64,000 nt of DNA from Eutreptiella sp. 'Long Island Sound 2002' (GCA_964036045.1 OZ038382.1:39448090-39512089), one strand, 5' to 3'. Counted from the stretch's first letter, positions 12,022-27,430 are shown. Numbers and translations: made by a program. Notes: generated by a model from the letters alone, not told the origin.

Positions 12022-15000
12022 GGTGTGAGAGTCAGGTGCTTTCATAATGAAATGCGGTGATACTTGCCGACACAATATCTCAAAATCGAATTCAGACTTT
12101 CTGTCAAATTATTGCATTTCCCCCTTCAGGGTTCCGGGAAGGCATTAGGCGACAATTTAGAAGGGGCATGTTCCATATTTTTGCAAAATAGGTTCATTTT
12201 GGTACGCCACATTTATTGGATCTTCAGGTTGCTGCGTGGTGGTTGGCTGGGCTGTACGCATGCTTTCGTAAAGTGGCACCTTTGGCCCTACCCGTTGAAG
12301 TTTTCGCTCTGGTCCACTGCCACCACACACCCACACTGCCATTGCACCCCCCGCCACCCCCCCGCGCGCGCTCGCTCGCCTCGTCTCGTCAAGCCAAGGC
12401 ATGGCTGGCTTGGCTTGGCATGGTATGGTATGGCTCGGTGTGAGAGCCAGGTGCTTTCATAATGAAGTGCGGTGCTACTTGCCGACACAATATCTCAAAA
12501 TTGAATTCGTGACTTTCTGTCAAGTTATTGCAGCTCCCCCTTCAGGGTTCCGGGAAGGCATTAGGCGACAATTTAGAAGGGGCATGTTCCATATTTTTGC
12601 AAAATAGGTTCATTTTGGTACGCCACATTTATTGGATCTTCAGGTTGCTGCGTGGTGGTTGGCTGGGCTGTACGCATGCTTTCGTAAAGTGGCACCTTTG
12701 GCCCTACCCGTTGAAGTTTTCGCTCTGGTCCACTGCCACCACACACCCACACTGCCATTGCACCCCCCGCCACCCCCCCGCGCGCGCTCGCTCGCCTCGT
12801 CTCGTCAAGCCAGGGCATGGCTGGCTTGGCTTGGCATGGTATGGTATGGCTTGGTGCGAGAGCCAGGTGCTTTCATAATGAAGTGCGGTGCTACTTGCCG
12901 ACACAATATCTCAAAATCGAATTCGTGACTTTCTGTCAAGTTATTGCAGCTCCCCCTTCAGGGTTCCGGGAAGGCATTAGACGACAATTTAGAAGGGGCA
13001 TGTTCCATATTTTTGCAAAAAAGGTTCATTTTGGTACGCCACATTTATTGGATTTCCAGGTTGCTGCGTAGTGGTTGGCTGGGCTGTACGCATGCTTTCG
13101 TAAAGTGGCACCTTTGGCCCTACCCGTTGAATTTTTCGCTCTGGTCCACTGCCACCACACACCCACACTGCCATTGCACCCCCCGCCACCCCTCCGCGCG
13201 CGCTCTCTCGCCCCGTCTCGTCAAGCCAGGGCATGGCTGGCTTGGCTTGGCATGGTATGGTATGGCTCGGTGTGAGAGTCAGGTGCTTTCATAATGAAGT
13301 GCGGTGATACTTGCCGACACAATATCTCAAAATCGAATTCAGACTTTCTGTCAAATTATTGCATTTCCCCCTTCAGGGTTCCGGGAAGGCATTAGGCGAC
13401 AATTTAGAAGGGGCATGTTCCATATTTTTGCAAAATAGGTTCATTTTGGTACGCCACATTTATTGGATTTTCAGGTTGCTGCGTGGTGGTTGGCTGGGCT
13501 GTACGCATGCTTTCGTAAAGTGGCACCTTTGGCCCTACACGTTGAATTTTTCGCTCTGGTCCACTGCCACCACACACCCACACTGCCATTGCACCCCCCG
13601 CCACCCCCCCACGCGCGCTCGCTCGCCTCGTCTCGTCAAGCCAAGGCATGGCTGGCTTGGCTTGGCATGGTATGGTATGGCTCGGTGTGAGAGTCAGGTG
13701 CTTTCATAATGAAGTGCGGTGATACTTGCCGAAACAATATCTCAAAATCGAATTCAGACTTTCTGTCAAATTATTGCATTTCCCCCTTCAGGGTTCCGGG
13801 AAGGCATTAGGCGACAATTTAGAAGGGGCATGTTCCATATTTTTGCAAAAAAGGTTCATTTTGGTACGCCACATTTATTGGATCTTCAGGTTGCTGCGTG
13901 GTGGTTGGCTGGGCTGTACGCATGCTTTCGTAAAGTGGCACCTTTGGCCCTACCCGTTGAAGTTTTCGCTCTGGTCCACTGCCACCACACACCCACACTG
14001 CCATTGCACCCCCCGCCACCCCCCCGCGCGCGCTCGCTCGCCTCGTCTCGTCAAGCCAAGGCATGGCTGGCTTGGCTTGGCATGGTATGGTATGGCTCGG
14101 TGTGAGAGCCAGGTGCTTTCATAATGAAGTGCGGTGCTACTTGCCGACACAATATCTCAAAATTGAATTCTTGACTTTCTGTCAAATTATTGCAGCTCCC
14201 CCTTCAGGGTTCCGGGAAGGCATTAGGCGACAATTTAGAAGGGGCATTTTCCATATTTTTGCAAAAAAGGTTCATTTTGGTACGCCACATTTTTTGGATT
14301 TCCAGGTTGCTGCGTGGTGGTTGGCTGGGCTGTACGCATGCTTTCGTAAAGTGGCACCTTTGGCCCTACCCGTTGAAGTTTTCGCTCTGGTCCACTGCCA
14401 CCACACACCCACACTGCCATTGCACCCCCCGCCACCCCTCCGCGCGCGCTCTCTCGCCCCGTCTCGTCAAGCCAGGGCATGGCTGGCTTGGCTTGGCATG
14501 GTATGGTATGGCTCGGTGTGAGAGCCAGGTGCTTTCATAATGAAGTGCGGTGATGCCTGCCGACACAATATCTCATACTTGAATTAGTGACTTTCTGTCA
14601 AGTTATTGCAGCACCCCCTTCAGGGTTCCGGGAAGGCATTAGGCGACAATTTAGAAGGGGCATGTTCCATATTTTTGCAAAAAAGGTTCATTTTGGTACG
14701 CCACATTTATTGGATTTTCAGGTTGCTGCGTGGTGGTTGGCTGGGCTGTACGCATGCTTTCGTAAAGTGGCACCTTTGGCCCTACCCGTTGAGGTTTTCG
14801 CTCTGGTCCACTGCCACCACACACCCACACTGACATTGCACCCCCCGCCACCCCCCCCGCGCGCGCTCGCTCGCCTCGTCTCGTCAAGCCAAGGCATGGC
14901 TGGCTTGGCTTGGCATGGTATGGTATGGCTTGGTGCGAGAGCCAGGTGCTTTCATAATGAAGTGCGGTGCTACCTGCCGACACAATATCTCAAAATTGAA

Positions 15001-15849
15001 TTCGTGACTTTCTGTCAAATTATTGCAGCTCCCCCTTCAGGGTTCCGGGAAGGCATTAGGCGACAATTTAGAAGGGGCATGTTCCATTTTTTTGCAAAAA
15101 AGTTTAATTTTGGTACGCCACATTTATTGGATTTTCAGGTTGCTGCGTGGTGGTTGGCTGGGCTGTACGCATGCTTTCGGAAAGTGGCACCTTTGGCCCT
15201 ACCCGTTGAAGTTTTCGCTCTGGTCCACTGCCACCACACACCCACACTGCCATTGCACCCCCCGCCACCCCCCCGCGCGCGCTCGCTCGCCTCGCTTCGT
15301 CAAGCCGAGGCATGGCTGGCTTGGCTTGGCATGGTATGGTATGGCTTGGTGCGAGAGCCACGTGCTTTCATAATGAAGTGCGGTGATACTTGCCGACACA
15401 ATATCTCAAAATTGAATTCGGGACTTTCTGTCAAGTTATTGCAGCTCCCCCTTCAGGGTTCTGGGAAGGCATTAGGCGACAATTTAGAAGGGGCATGTTC
15501 CATATTTTTGCAAAAAGGTTCATTTTGGTACACCACATTTATTGGATTTCCAGGTTGCTGCGTGGTGGTTGGCTGGGCTGTACGCATGCTTTCGTAAAGT
15601 GGCACCTTTGGCCCTACCCGTTGAAGTTTTCGCTCTGGTCCACTGCCACCACACACCCACACTGCCATTGCACCCCCCGCCACCCCCCCGCGCGCGCTCG
15701 CTCGCCTCGTCTCGTCAAGCCAAGGCATGGCTGGCTTGGCTTGGCATGGTATGGTATGGCTCGGTGTGAGAGCCAGGTGCTTTCATAATGAAGTGCGGTG
15801 CTACTTGCCGACACAATATCTCAAAATTGAATTCGTGACTTTCTGTCAA

Positions 15850-18700
15850 ATTATTGCAGCTCCCCCTTCAGGGTTCCGGGAAGGCATTAGGCGACAATTT
15901 AGAAGGGGCATGTTCCATATTTTTGCAAAAAAGGTTCATTTTGGTACGCCACATTTATTGGATTTCCAGGTTGCTGTGTGGTGGTTGGCTGGGCTGTACG
16001 CATGCTTTCGTAAAGTGGCACCTTTGGCCCTACCCGTTGAAGTTTTCGCTCTGGTCCACTGCCACCACACACCCACACTGCCATTGCACCCCCCGCCACC
16101 CCCGCGCGCGCGCCCTCTCGCCTCGTCTCGTCAAGCCAGGGCATGGCTGGCTTGGCTTGGCATGGTATGGTATGGCTCGGTGTGAGAGTCAGGTGCTTTC
16201 ATAATGAAGTGCGGTGATACTTGCCGACACAATATCTCAAAATCGAATTCAGACTTTCTGTCAAATTATTGCAGCTCCCCCTTCAGGGTTCCGGAAAGGC
16301 ATTAGGCGACAATTTAGAAGGGGCATGTTCCATTTTTTTGCAAAAAAGGTTCATTTTGGTACGCCACATTTATTGGAATTTCAGGTTGCTGCGTGGTGGT
16401 TGGCTGGGCTGTACGCATGCTTTCGTAAAGTGGCACCTTTGGCCCTACCCGTTGAAGTTTTCGCTCTGGTCCACTGCCACCACACACCCACACTGCCATT
16501 GCACCCCCCGCCACCCCCCCGCGCGCGCTCGCTCGCCTCGTCTCGTCAAGCCAAGGCATGGCTGGCTTGGCTTGGCATGGTATGGTATGGCTTGGTGTGA
16601 GAGCCAGGTGCTTTCATAATGAAGTGCGGTGATACTTGCTGACACAACATCTCAAAATTGAATTCGGGACTTTCTGTCAAATTATTGCAGCTCCCCCTTC
16701 AGGGTTCCGGGAAGGCATTAGGCGACAATTTAGAAGGGGCATGTTCCATATTTTTGCAAAAAGGGTTCATTTTGGTACGCCACATTTATTGGATTTCCAG
16801 GTTGCTGTGTGGTGGTTGGCTGGGCTGTACGCATGCTTTCGTAAAGTGGCACCTTTGGCCCTACCCGTTGAAGTTTTCGCTCTGGTCCACTGCCACCACA
16901 CACCCACACTGCCATTGCACCCCCCGCCACCCCCGCGCGCGCGCTCTCTCGCCTCGTCTCGTCAAGCCAGGGCATGGCTGGCTTGGCTTGGCATGGTATG
17001 GTATGGCTCAGTGTGAGAGTCAGGTGCTTTCATAATGAAGTGCGGTGATACTTGCCGACACAATATCTCAAAATCGGATTCAGACTTTCTGTCAAATTAT
17101 TGCAGCTCCCCCTTCAGGGTTCCGGGAAGGCATTAGGCGACAATTTAGAAGGGGCATGTTCCATATTTTTGCAAAAAAGGTTCATTTTGGTACGCCACAT
17201 TTATTGGAATTTCAGGTTGCTGCGTGGTGGTTGGCTGGGCTGTACGCATGCTTTCGTAAAGTGGCACCTTTGGCCCTACCCGTTGAAGTTTTCGCTCTGG
17301 TCCACTGCCACCACACACCCACACTGCCATTGCACCCCCCGCCACCCCCCCGCGCGCGCTCGCTCGCCTCGTCTCGTCAAGCCAAGGCATGGCTGGCTTG
17401 GCTTGGCATGGTATGGTATGGCTCGGTGTGAGAGCCAGGTGCTTTCATAATGAAGTGCGGTGCTACTTGCCGACACAATATCTCAAAATTGAATTCGTGA
17501 CTTTCTGTCAAATTATTGCAGCTCCCCCTTCAGGGTTCCGGGAAGGCATTAGGCGACAATTTAGAAGGGGCATGTTCCATATTTTTGCAAAAAAGGTTCA
17601 TTTTGGTACGCCACATTTATTGGATTTCCAGGTTGCTGTGTGGTGGTTGGCTGGGCTGTACGCATGCTTTCGTAAAGTGGCACCTTTGGCCCTACCCGTT
17701 GAAGTTTTCGCTCTGGTCCACTGCCACCACACACCCACACTGCCATTGCACCCCCCGCCACCCCCGCGCGCGCGCTCTCTCGCCTCGTCTCGTCAAGCCA
17801 GGGCATGGCTGGCTTGGCTTGGCATGGTATGGTATGGCTCGGTGTGAGAGTCAGGTGCTTTCATAATGAAGTGCGGTGATACTTGCCGACACAATATCTC
17901 AAAATCGAATTCAGACTTTCTGTCAAATTATTGCAGCTCCCCCTTCAGGGTTCCGGGAAGGCATTAGGCGACAATTTAGAAGGGGCATGTTCCATATTTT
18001 TGCAAAAAAGGTTCATTTTGGTACGCCACATTTATTGGAATTTCAGGTTGCTGCGTGGTGGTTGGCTGGGCTGTACGCATGCTTTCGTAAAGTGGCACCT
18101 TTGGCCCTACCCGTTGAAGTTTTTGCTCTGGTCCATTGCCACCACACACCCACACTGCCATTGCACCCCCCGCCACCCCCCCCGCGCGCGCTCTCTCGCC
18201 TCGTCTCGCCAAGCCAAGGCATGGCTGGCTTGGCTTGGCATGGTATGGTATGGCTTGGTGCGAGAGCCAGGTGCTTTCATAATGAAGTGCGGTGCTACTT
18301 GCCGACACAATATCTCAAAATTAAATTCGTGACTTTCTGTCAAATTATTGCAGCTCCCCCTTCAGGGTTCCGGGAAGGCATTAGGCGACAATTTAGAAGG
18401 GGCATGTTCCATATTTTTGCAAAAAAGGTTCATCTTGGTACGCCACATTTATTGGATTTCCAGGTTGCTGCGTGGTGGTTGGCTGGGCTGTACGCATGCT
18501 TTCGTAAAGTGGCACCTTTGGCCCTACCAGTTGAAGTTTTCGCTCTGGTCCACTGCCACCACACACCCGTACTGCCATTGCACCCCCCGCCACCCCCGCG
18601 CGCGCGCTCTCTCGCCTCGTCTCGTCAAGCCAGGGCATGGCTGGCTTGGCTTGGCATGGTATGGTATGGCTCGGTGTGAGAGTCAGGTGCTTTCATAATG
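15850..18700. repeat. Dimeric higher-order array, period 831 bp (about 3.5 copies)
   Basis: Two monomer types alternate. One has GTTGCTGTGTGG and the extended CG run (near 15970, 16804 and 17635). The other has TTATTGGAATTTCAGG (near 16370, 17203 and 18034). Successive dimers start near 16214, 17045 and 17876. Confidence 0.8.
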
Positions 18701-21700
18701 AAATGCGGTGATACTTGCCGACACAATATCTCAAAATCGAATTCAGACTTTCTGTCAAACTATTGCAGCTCCCCCTTCAGGGTTCCGGGAAGGCATTAGG
18801 CGACAATTTAGAAGGGGCATGTTCCATATTTTTGCAAAGTAGGTTCATTTTGGTACGCCACATTTTTTGGATTTTCAGGTTGCTGCGTGGTGGTTGGCTG
18901 GGCTGTACGCATGCTTTCGTAAAGTGGCACCTTTGGCCCTACCCGTTGAAGTTTTCGCTCTGGTCCACTGCCACCACACAACCACACTGCCATTGCACCC
19001 CCCGCCACCCCCCCGCGCGCGCTCGCTCGCCTCTTCTCGTCAAGCCAAGGCATGGCTGGCTTGGCTTGGCATGGTATGGTATGGCTTGGTGCGAGAGCCA
19101 GGTGCTTTCATAATGAAGTGCGGTGCTACTTGCCGACACAATATCTCAAAATTGAATTCGTCACCTTCTGTCAAATTGTTGCAGCTCCTCCTTCAGGGTT
19201 CCGGGAAGGTATTAGGCGACAATTTAGAAGGGCCATGTCCCATATTTTTGCAAAAAAGGTTCATTTTGGTACGCCACATTTATTGGATTTTCAGGTTGCT
19301 GCGTGGTGGTTGGCTGAGCTGTACGCATGCTTTCGTAAAGTGGCACCTTTGGCCCTACCCGTTGAAGTTTTCGCTCTGGTCCACTGCCACCACACAACCA
19401 CACTGCCATTGCACCCCCCGCCACCCCCCCGCGCGCGCTCGCTCGCCTCGTCTCGTCAAGCCAAGGCATGGCTGGCTTGGCTTGGCATGGTATGGTATGG
19501 CTTGGTGCGAGAGCCAGGTGCTTTCATAATGAAGTGCGGTGCTACTTGCCGACACAATATCTCAAAATTGAATTCGTGACTTTCTGTCAAGTTATTGCAG
19601 CTCCCCCTTCAGGGTTCCGGGAAGGCATTAGGCGACAATTTAGAAGGGGCATGTTCCATATTTTTGCAAAAAAGGTTCATTTTGGTACGCCACATTTTTT
19701 GGATTTCCAGGTTGCTGCGTGGTGGTTGGCTGGGCTGTACGCATGCTTTCGTAAAGTGGCACCTTTGGCCCTACCCGTTGAAGTTTTGGCTCTGGTCCAC
19801 TGCAACCACACACCCACACTGCCATTGCACCCCCCGCCACCCCCCCGCGCGCGCTCGCTCGCCTCGTCTCGTCAAGCCAAGGCATGGCTGGCTTGGCTTG
19901 GCATGGTATGGTATGGCTCGGTGTGAGAGTCAGGTGCTTTCATAATGAAATGCGGTGATACTTGCCGACACAATATCTCAAAATCGAATTCAGACTTTCT
20001 GTCAAATTATTGCAGCTCCCCCTTCAGGGTTCCGGGAAGGCATTAGGCGACAATTTAGAAGGGGCATGTTCCATATTTTTGCAAAGTAGGTTCATTTTGG
20101 TACGCCACATTTATTGGATTTTCAGGTTGCTGCGTGGTGGTTGGCTGGGCTGTACGCATGCTTTCGTAAAGTGGCACCTTTGGCCCTACCCGTTGAATTT
20201 TTCGCTCTGGTCCACTGCCACCACACACCCACACTGCCATTGCACCCCCCGCCACCCCCCCACGTGCGCTCGCTCGCCTCGTCTCGCCAAGCCAAGACAT
20301 GGCTGGCTTGGCTTGGCATGGTATGGTATGGCTTGGTGCGAGAGCCAGCTGCTTTCATAATGAAGTGCGGTGCTACTTGCCGACACAATATCTCAAAATT
20401 GAATTCGTGACTTTCTGTCAAATTGTTGCAGCTCCCCCTTCAGGGTTCCGGAAAGGCATTAGGCGACAATTTAGAAGGGGCATGTTCCATATTTTTGCAA
20501 AAAAGGTTCATTTTGGTACGCCACATTTATTGGATTTTCAGGTTGCTGCGTGGTGGTTGGCTGGGCTGTACGCATGCTTTCGTAAAGTGGCACCTTTGGC
20601 CCTACCCGTTGAAGTTTTCGCTCTGGTCCACTGCCACAACACACCCACACTGCCATTGCACCCCCCGCCACCCCCCCGCGCGCGCTCGCTCGCCTCGTCT
20701 CGTCAAGCCAAGGCATGGCTGGCTTGGCTTGGCATGGTATGGTATGGCTTGGTGCGAGAGCCAGGTGCTTTCATAATGAAGTGCGGTGCTACTTGCCGAC
20801 ACAATATCTCAAAATTGAATTCGTGACATTCTCCCAAGTTATTGCAGCTCCCCCTTCAGGGTTCCGGGAAGGCATTAGGCGACAATTTAGAAGGGGCATG
20901 TTCCATATTTTTGCAAAAAAGGTTCATTTTGGTACGCCACATTTTTTGGATTTCCAGGTTGCTGCGTGGTCGTTGGCTGGGCTGTACGCATGCTTTCGTA
21001 AAGTGGCACCTTTGGCCCTACCCGTTGAAGTTTTGGCTCTGGTCCAATGCCACCACACACCCACACTGCCATTGCACCCCCCGCCACCCCCCCGCGCGCG
21101 CTCGCTCGCCTCGTCTCGTCAAGCCAAGGCATGGCTGGCTTGGCTTGGCATGGTATGGTATGGCTCGGTGTGAGAGCCAGGTGCTTTCATAATGAAGTGC
21201 GGTGATGCTTGCCGACACAATATCTCAAAATTGAATTCGTGACTTTCTGTCAAATTGTTGCAGCTCCCCCTTCAGGGTTCCAGGAAGGGATTAGGCGACA
21301 ATTTAGAAGGGGCATGTTCCATATTTTTGCAAAAAAGTTTCATTTTGGTACGCCACATTTATTGGATTTCCAGGTTGCTGCGTGGTGGTTGGCTGGGCTG
21401 TACGCATGCTTTCGTAAAGTGGCACCTTTGGCCCTACCCGTTGAAGTTTTCGCTCTGGTCCACTGCCACCACACACCCACACTGCCATTGCACCCCCCGC
21501 CACCCCCCCGCGCGCGCTCTCTCGCCTCGTCTCGTCAAGCCAGGGCATGGCTGGCTTGGCTTGGCATGGTATGGTATGGCTCGGTGTGAGAGTCAGGTGC
21601 TTTCATAATGAAATGCGGTGATACTTGCCGACACAATATCTCAAAATCGAATTCAGACTTTCTGTCAAATTATTGCAGCTCCCCCTTCAGGGTTCCGGGA

Positions 21701-24700
21701 AGGCATTAGGCGACAATTTAGAAGGGGCATGTTCCATATTTTTGCAAAGTAGGTTCATTTTGGTACGCCACATTTTTTGGATTTTCAGGTTGCTGCGTGG
21801 TGGTTGGCTGGGCTGTACTCATCCTTTCGTAAAGTGGCACCTTTGGCCCTACCCGTTGAAGTTTTCGCTCTGGTCCACTGCCACCACACACCCACACTGC
21901 CATTGCACCCCCCGCCACCCCCCCGCGCGCGCTCGCTCGCCTCGTCTCGTCAAGCCAGGGCATGGCTGGCTTGGCTTGGCATGGTATGGTATGGCTTGGT
22001 GCGAGAGCCAGGTGCTTTCATAATGAAGTGCGGTGCTACTTGCCGACACAATATCTCAAAATCGAATTCGTGACTTTCTGTCAAATTATTGCAGCTCCCC
22101 CTTCAGGGTTCCGGGAAGGCATTAGGCGACAATTTAGAAGGGGCATGTTCCATATTTTTGCAAAAAAGGTTCATTTTGGTACGCCACATTTTTTGGATTT
22201 CCAGGTTGCTGCGTGGTGGTTGGCTGGGCTGTACGCATGCTTTCATAAAGTGGCACCTTTGGCCCTACCCGTTGAAGTTTTGGCTCTGGTCCACTGCCAC
22301 CACACACCCACACTGCCATTGCACCCCCCGCCACCCCCCCGCGCGCGCTCGCTCGCCTCGTCTCGTCAAGCCAAGGCATGGCTGGCTTGGCTTGGCATGG
22401 TATGGTATGGCTCGGTGTGAGAGCCAGGTGCTTTCATAATGAATTGCGGTGATGCTTGCCGACACAATATCTCAAAATTGAATTCGTGACTTTCTGTCAA
22501 ATTGTTGCAGCTCCCCCTTCAGGGTTCCGGGAAGGCATTAGGCGACAATTTAGAAGGGGCATGTTCCATATTTTTGCAAAAAAGGTTCATTTTGGTACGC
22601 CACATTTATTGGATTTCCAGGTTGCTGTGTGGTGGTTGGCTGGGCTGTACGCATGCTTTCGTAAAGTTGCACCTTTGGCCCTACCCGTTGAAGTTTTCGC
22701 TCTGGTCCACTGCCACCACACACCCACACTGCCATTGCACCCCCCGCCACCCCCCCGCGCGCGCTCTCTCGCCTCGTCTCGTCAAGCCAGGGCATGGCTG
22801 GCTTGGCTTGGCATGGTATAGTATGGCTCGGTGTGAGAGTCAGGTGCTTTCATAATGAAATGCGGTGATACTTGCCGACACAATATCTCAAATTCGAATT
22901 CAGACTTTCTGTCAAATTATTGCAGCTCCCCCTTCAGGGTTCCGGGACGGTAATAGGCGACAATTTAGAAGGGGCATGTTCCATATTTTTGCAAAGTAGG
23001 TTCATTTTGGTACGCCACATTTTTTGGATTTTCAGGTTGCTGCGTGGTGGTTGGCTGGGCTGTACGCATGCTTTCGTAAAGTGGCACCTTTGGCCCTACC
23101 CGTTGAAGTTTTCGCTCTGGTCCACTGCCACCACACACCCACACTGCCATTGCACCCCCCGCCGGCCCCCCGCGCGCGCTCGCTCGCCTCGTCTCGTCAA
23201 GCCAAGGCATGGCTGGCTTGGCTTGGCATGGTATGGTATGGCTTGGTGCGAGAGCCAGGTGCTTTCATAATGAAGTGCGGTGCTACTTGCCGACACAATA
23301 TCTCAAAATTGAATTCGTGACTTTCTGTCAAGTTATTGCAGCTCCCCCTTCAGGGTTCCGGGAAGGCATTAGGCGACAATTTAGAAGGGGCATGTTCCAT
23401 ATTTTTGCAAAGTAGGTTCATTTTGGTACGCCACATTTTTTGGATTTTCAGGTTGCTGCGTGGTGGTTGGCTGGGCTGTACGCATGCTTTCGTAAAGTGG
23501 CACCTTTGGCCCTACCCGTTGAAGTTTTCGCTCTGGTCCACTGCCACCACACACCCACACTGCCATTGCACCCCCCGCCACCCCCCCGCGTGCGCTCGCT
23601 CGCCTCGTCTCGTCAAGCCAAGGCATGGCTGGCTTGGCTTGGCATGGTATGGTATGGCTCGGTGTGAGAGCCAGGTGCTTTCATAATGAAGTGCGGTGAT
23701 GCCTGCCGACACAATATCTCAAAAGTGAATTCGTGACTTTCTGTCAAATTGTTGCAGCTCCCCCTTCAGGGTTCCGGGAAGGCATTAGGCGACAATTTAG
23801 AAGGGGCATGTTCCATACTTTTGCAAAAAAGTTTCATTTTGGTACGCCACATTTATTGGATTTCCAGGTTGCTGTGTGGTGGTTGGCTGGGCTGTACGCA
23901 TGCTTTCGTAAAGTGGCACCTTTGGCCCTACCCGTTGAAGTTTTCGCTCTGGTCCACTGCCACCACACACCCACACTGCCATTGCACCCCCCGCCACCCC
24001 CCCACGCGCGCTCTCTCGCCTCGTCTCGTCAAGCCAGGGCATGGCTGGCTTGGCTTGGCATGGTATGGTATGGCTCGGTGTGAGAGTTCGGTGCTTTCAT
24101 AATGAAATACGGTGATACTTGCCGACACAATATCTCAAAATCGAATTCAGACTTTCTGTCAAATTATTGCAGCTCCCCCTTCAGGGTTCCGGGAAGGCAT
24201 TAGGCGAAAATTTAGAAGGGGCATGTTCCATATTTTTGCAAAAAAGGTTCATTTTGGTACGCCACATTTTTTGGATTTCCAGGTTGCTGCGTGGTGGTTG
24301 GCTGGGCTGTACGCATGCTTTCGTAAAGTGGCACCTTTGGCCCTACCCGTTGAAGTTTTCGCTCTGGTCCACTGCCACCACACACCCACACTGCCATTGC
24401 ACCCCCCGCCACCCCCCCGCGCGCGCTCGCTCGCCTCGTCTCGTCAAGCCAAGGCATGGCTGGCTTGGCTTGGCATGGTATGGTATGGCTTGGTGCGAGA
24501 GCCAGGTGCTTTCATAATGAAGTGCGGTGCTACTTGCCGACACAATATCTCAAAATTACATTCGTGACTTTCTGTCAAGTTATTGCAGCTCCCCCTTCAG
24601 GGTTCCGGGAAGGCATTAGGCGACAATTTAGAAGGGGCATGTTCCATATTTTTGCAAAAAAGGTTCATTTTGGTACGCCACATTTTTTGGATTTCCAGGT

Positions 24701-26199
24701 TGCTGCGTGGTGGTTGGCTGGGCTGTACGCATGCTTTCGTAAAGTGGCACCTTTGGCCCTACCCGTTGAAGTTTTGGCTCTGGTCCACTGCCACCACACA
24801 CCCACACTGCCATTGCACCCCCCGCCACCCCCCTGCGCGCGCTCGCTCGCCTCGTCTCGTCAAGCCAAGGCATGGCTGGCTTGGCTTGGCATGGTATGGT
24901 ATGGCTTGGTGCGAGAGCCAGGTGCTTTCATAATGAAGTGCGGTGCTACTTGCCGACACAATATCTCAAAATTGAATTCGTGACTTTCTGTCAAGTTATT
25001 GCAGCTCCCCCTTCAGGGTTCCGGGAAGGCATTGGGCGACAATTTAGAAGGGGCATGTTCCATATTTTTGCAAAAAAGGTTCATTTTGGTACGCCACATT
25101 TTTTGGATTTTCAGGTTGCTGCGTGGTGGTTGGCTGGGCTGTACGCATGCTTTCTTAAAGTGGCACCTTTGGCCCTACCCGTTGAAGTTTTCGCTCTGGT
25201 CCACTGCCACCACACACCCACACTGCCATTGCACCCCCCGCCACCCCCCCGCGCGCGCTCGCTCGCCTCGTCTCGTCAAGCCAAGGCATGGCTGGCTTGG
25301 CTTGGCATGGTATGGTATGGCTTGGTGCGAGAGCCAGGTGCTTTCATAATGAAGTGCGGTGCTACTTGCCGACACAATATCTCAAACTTGAATTCGTGAC
25401 TTTCTGTCAAATTATTGCAGCTCCCCCTTCAGGGTTCCGGGAAGGCATTAGGCGACAATTTAGAAGGGGCATGTTCCATATTTTTGCAAAAATGGTTCAT
25501 TTTGGTACGCCACATTTTTTGGACTTCCAGGTTGCTGCGTGGTGGTTGGCTGGGCTGTACGCATGCTTTCGTAAAGTGGCACCTTTGGCCCTACCCGTTG
25601 AAGTTTTGGCTCTGGTCCACTGCCACCACACACCCACACTGCCATTGAACCCCCCGCCACCCCCCCGCGCGCGCTCGCTCGCCTCGTCTCGTCAAGCCAA
25701 GGCATGGCTGGCTAGGCTTGGCATGGTATGGTATGGCTCGGTGTGAGAGCCAGGTGCTTTCATAATGAAGTGCGGTGAAGCTTGCCGACACAATATCTCA
25801 AAATTGAATTCGTGACTTTCTGTCAAATTGTTGCAGCTCCCCCTTCAGGGTTCCGGGAAGGCATTAGGCGACAATTTAGAAGGGGCATGTTCCATATTTT
25901 TGCAAAAAAGGTTCATTTTGGTACGCCACATTTATTGGATTTCCAGGTTGCTGCGTGGTGGTTGGCTGGGCTGTACGCATGCTTTCGTAAAGTGGCACCT
26001 TTGGCCCTACCCGTTGAAGTTTTCGCTCTGGTCCACTGCCACCACACACCCACACTGCCATTGCATCCCCCGCCACCCCCCCGCGCGCGCTCGCTCGCCT
26101 CGTCTCGTCAAGCCAAGGCATGGCTGGCTTGGCTTGGCATGGTATGGTATGGCTTGGTGCGAGAGCCAGGTGCTTTCATAATGAAGTGCGGTGCTACTT

Positions 26200-27430
26200 G
26201 CCGACACAATATCTCAAATTCGAATTCGTGAATTTCTGTCAAGTTATTGCAGCTCCCCTTCAGGGTTCCGGGAAGGCATCAGGCGACAATTTAGAAGAGG
26301 CATGTTCCATATTTTTGCAAAGTAGGTTCATTTTGGTACGCCACATTTTTTGGATTTCGAGATTGCTGCGTGGTGGTTGGCTGGGCTGTACGCATGCTTT
26401 CGTAAAGTGGCACCTTTGGCCCTACCCGTTGAAGTTTTGGCTCTGGTCCACTGCCACCACACACCCACACTGCCATTGCACCCCCCGCCACCCCCCCGCG
26501 CGCGCTCGCTCGCCTCGTCTCGTCAAGCCAAGGCATGGCTGGCTTGGCTTGGCATGGTATGGTATGGCTCGGTGTGAGAGTCAGGTGCTTACATAATGAA
26601 ATGCGGTGATACTTGCCGACACAATATCTCAAAATCGAATTCAGACTTTCTGTCAAATTATTGCAGCTCCCCCTTCAGGGTTCCGGGAAGGCATTAGGCG
26701 ACAATTTAGAAGGGGCATGTTCCATATTTTTGCAAAGTAGGTTCATTTTGGTACGCCACATTTTTTGGATTTTCAGGTTGCTGCGTGGTGGTTGGCTGGG
26801 CTGTACGCATGCTTTCGTAAAGTGGCACCTTTGGCCCTACCCGTTGAAGTTTTCGCTCTGGTCCACTGCCACCACACACCCACACTGCCATTGCACCCCC
26901 CGCCACCCCCCCGCGCGCGCTCGCTCGCCTCGTCTCGTCAAGCCAAGGCATGGCTGGCTTGGCTTGGCATGGTATGGTATGGCTTGGTGCGAGAGCCAGG
27001 TGCTTTCATAATGAAGTGCGGTGCTACTTGCCGACACAATATCTCAAATTCGAATTCGTGAATTTCTGTCAAGTTATTGCAGCTCCCCTTCAGGGTTCCG
27101 GGAAGGCATCAGGCGACAATTTAGAAGAGGCATGTTCCATATTTTTGCAAAGTAGGTTCATTTTGGTACGCCACATTTTTTGGATTTCGAGATTGCTGCG
27201 TGGTGGTTGGCTGGGCTGTACGCATGCTTTCGTAAAGTGGCACCTTTGGCCCTACCCGTTGAAGTTTTGGCTCTGGTCCACTGCCACCACACACCCACAC
27301 TGCCATTGCACCCCCCGCCACCCCCCCGCGCGCGCTCGCTCGCCTCGTCTCGTCAAGCCAAGGCATGGCTGGCTTGGCTTGGCATGGTATGGTATGGCTC
27401 GGTGTGAGAGCCAGGTGCTTTCATAATGAA
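26200..27430. repeat. Recent dimer duplication, period 830 bp
   Basis: A highly derived monomer occurs twice, with TTCGAATTCGTGAATTTC, a 1-base loss in GCAGCTCCCCTTCAG, AAGAGGCATG and TTTCGAGATTGC. It is near 26216-26360 and again near 27046-27190. The nearly private combination of changes shows that one duplicates the other. Confidence 0.85.

Noticed and set aside
14587-15597. 336-codon open frame in the satellite
   Set aside because: Same reason: it is satellite read across units, kept open by a 1-base C-run change and ended by an A-run change.
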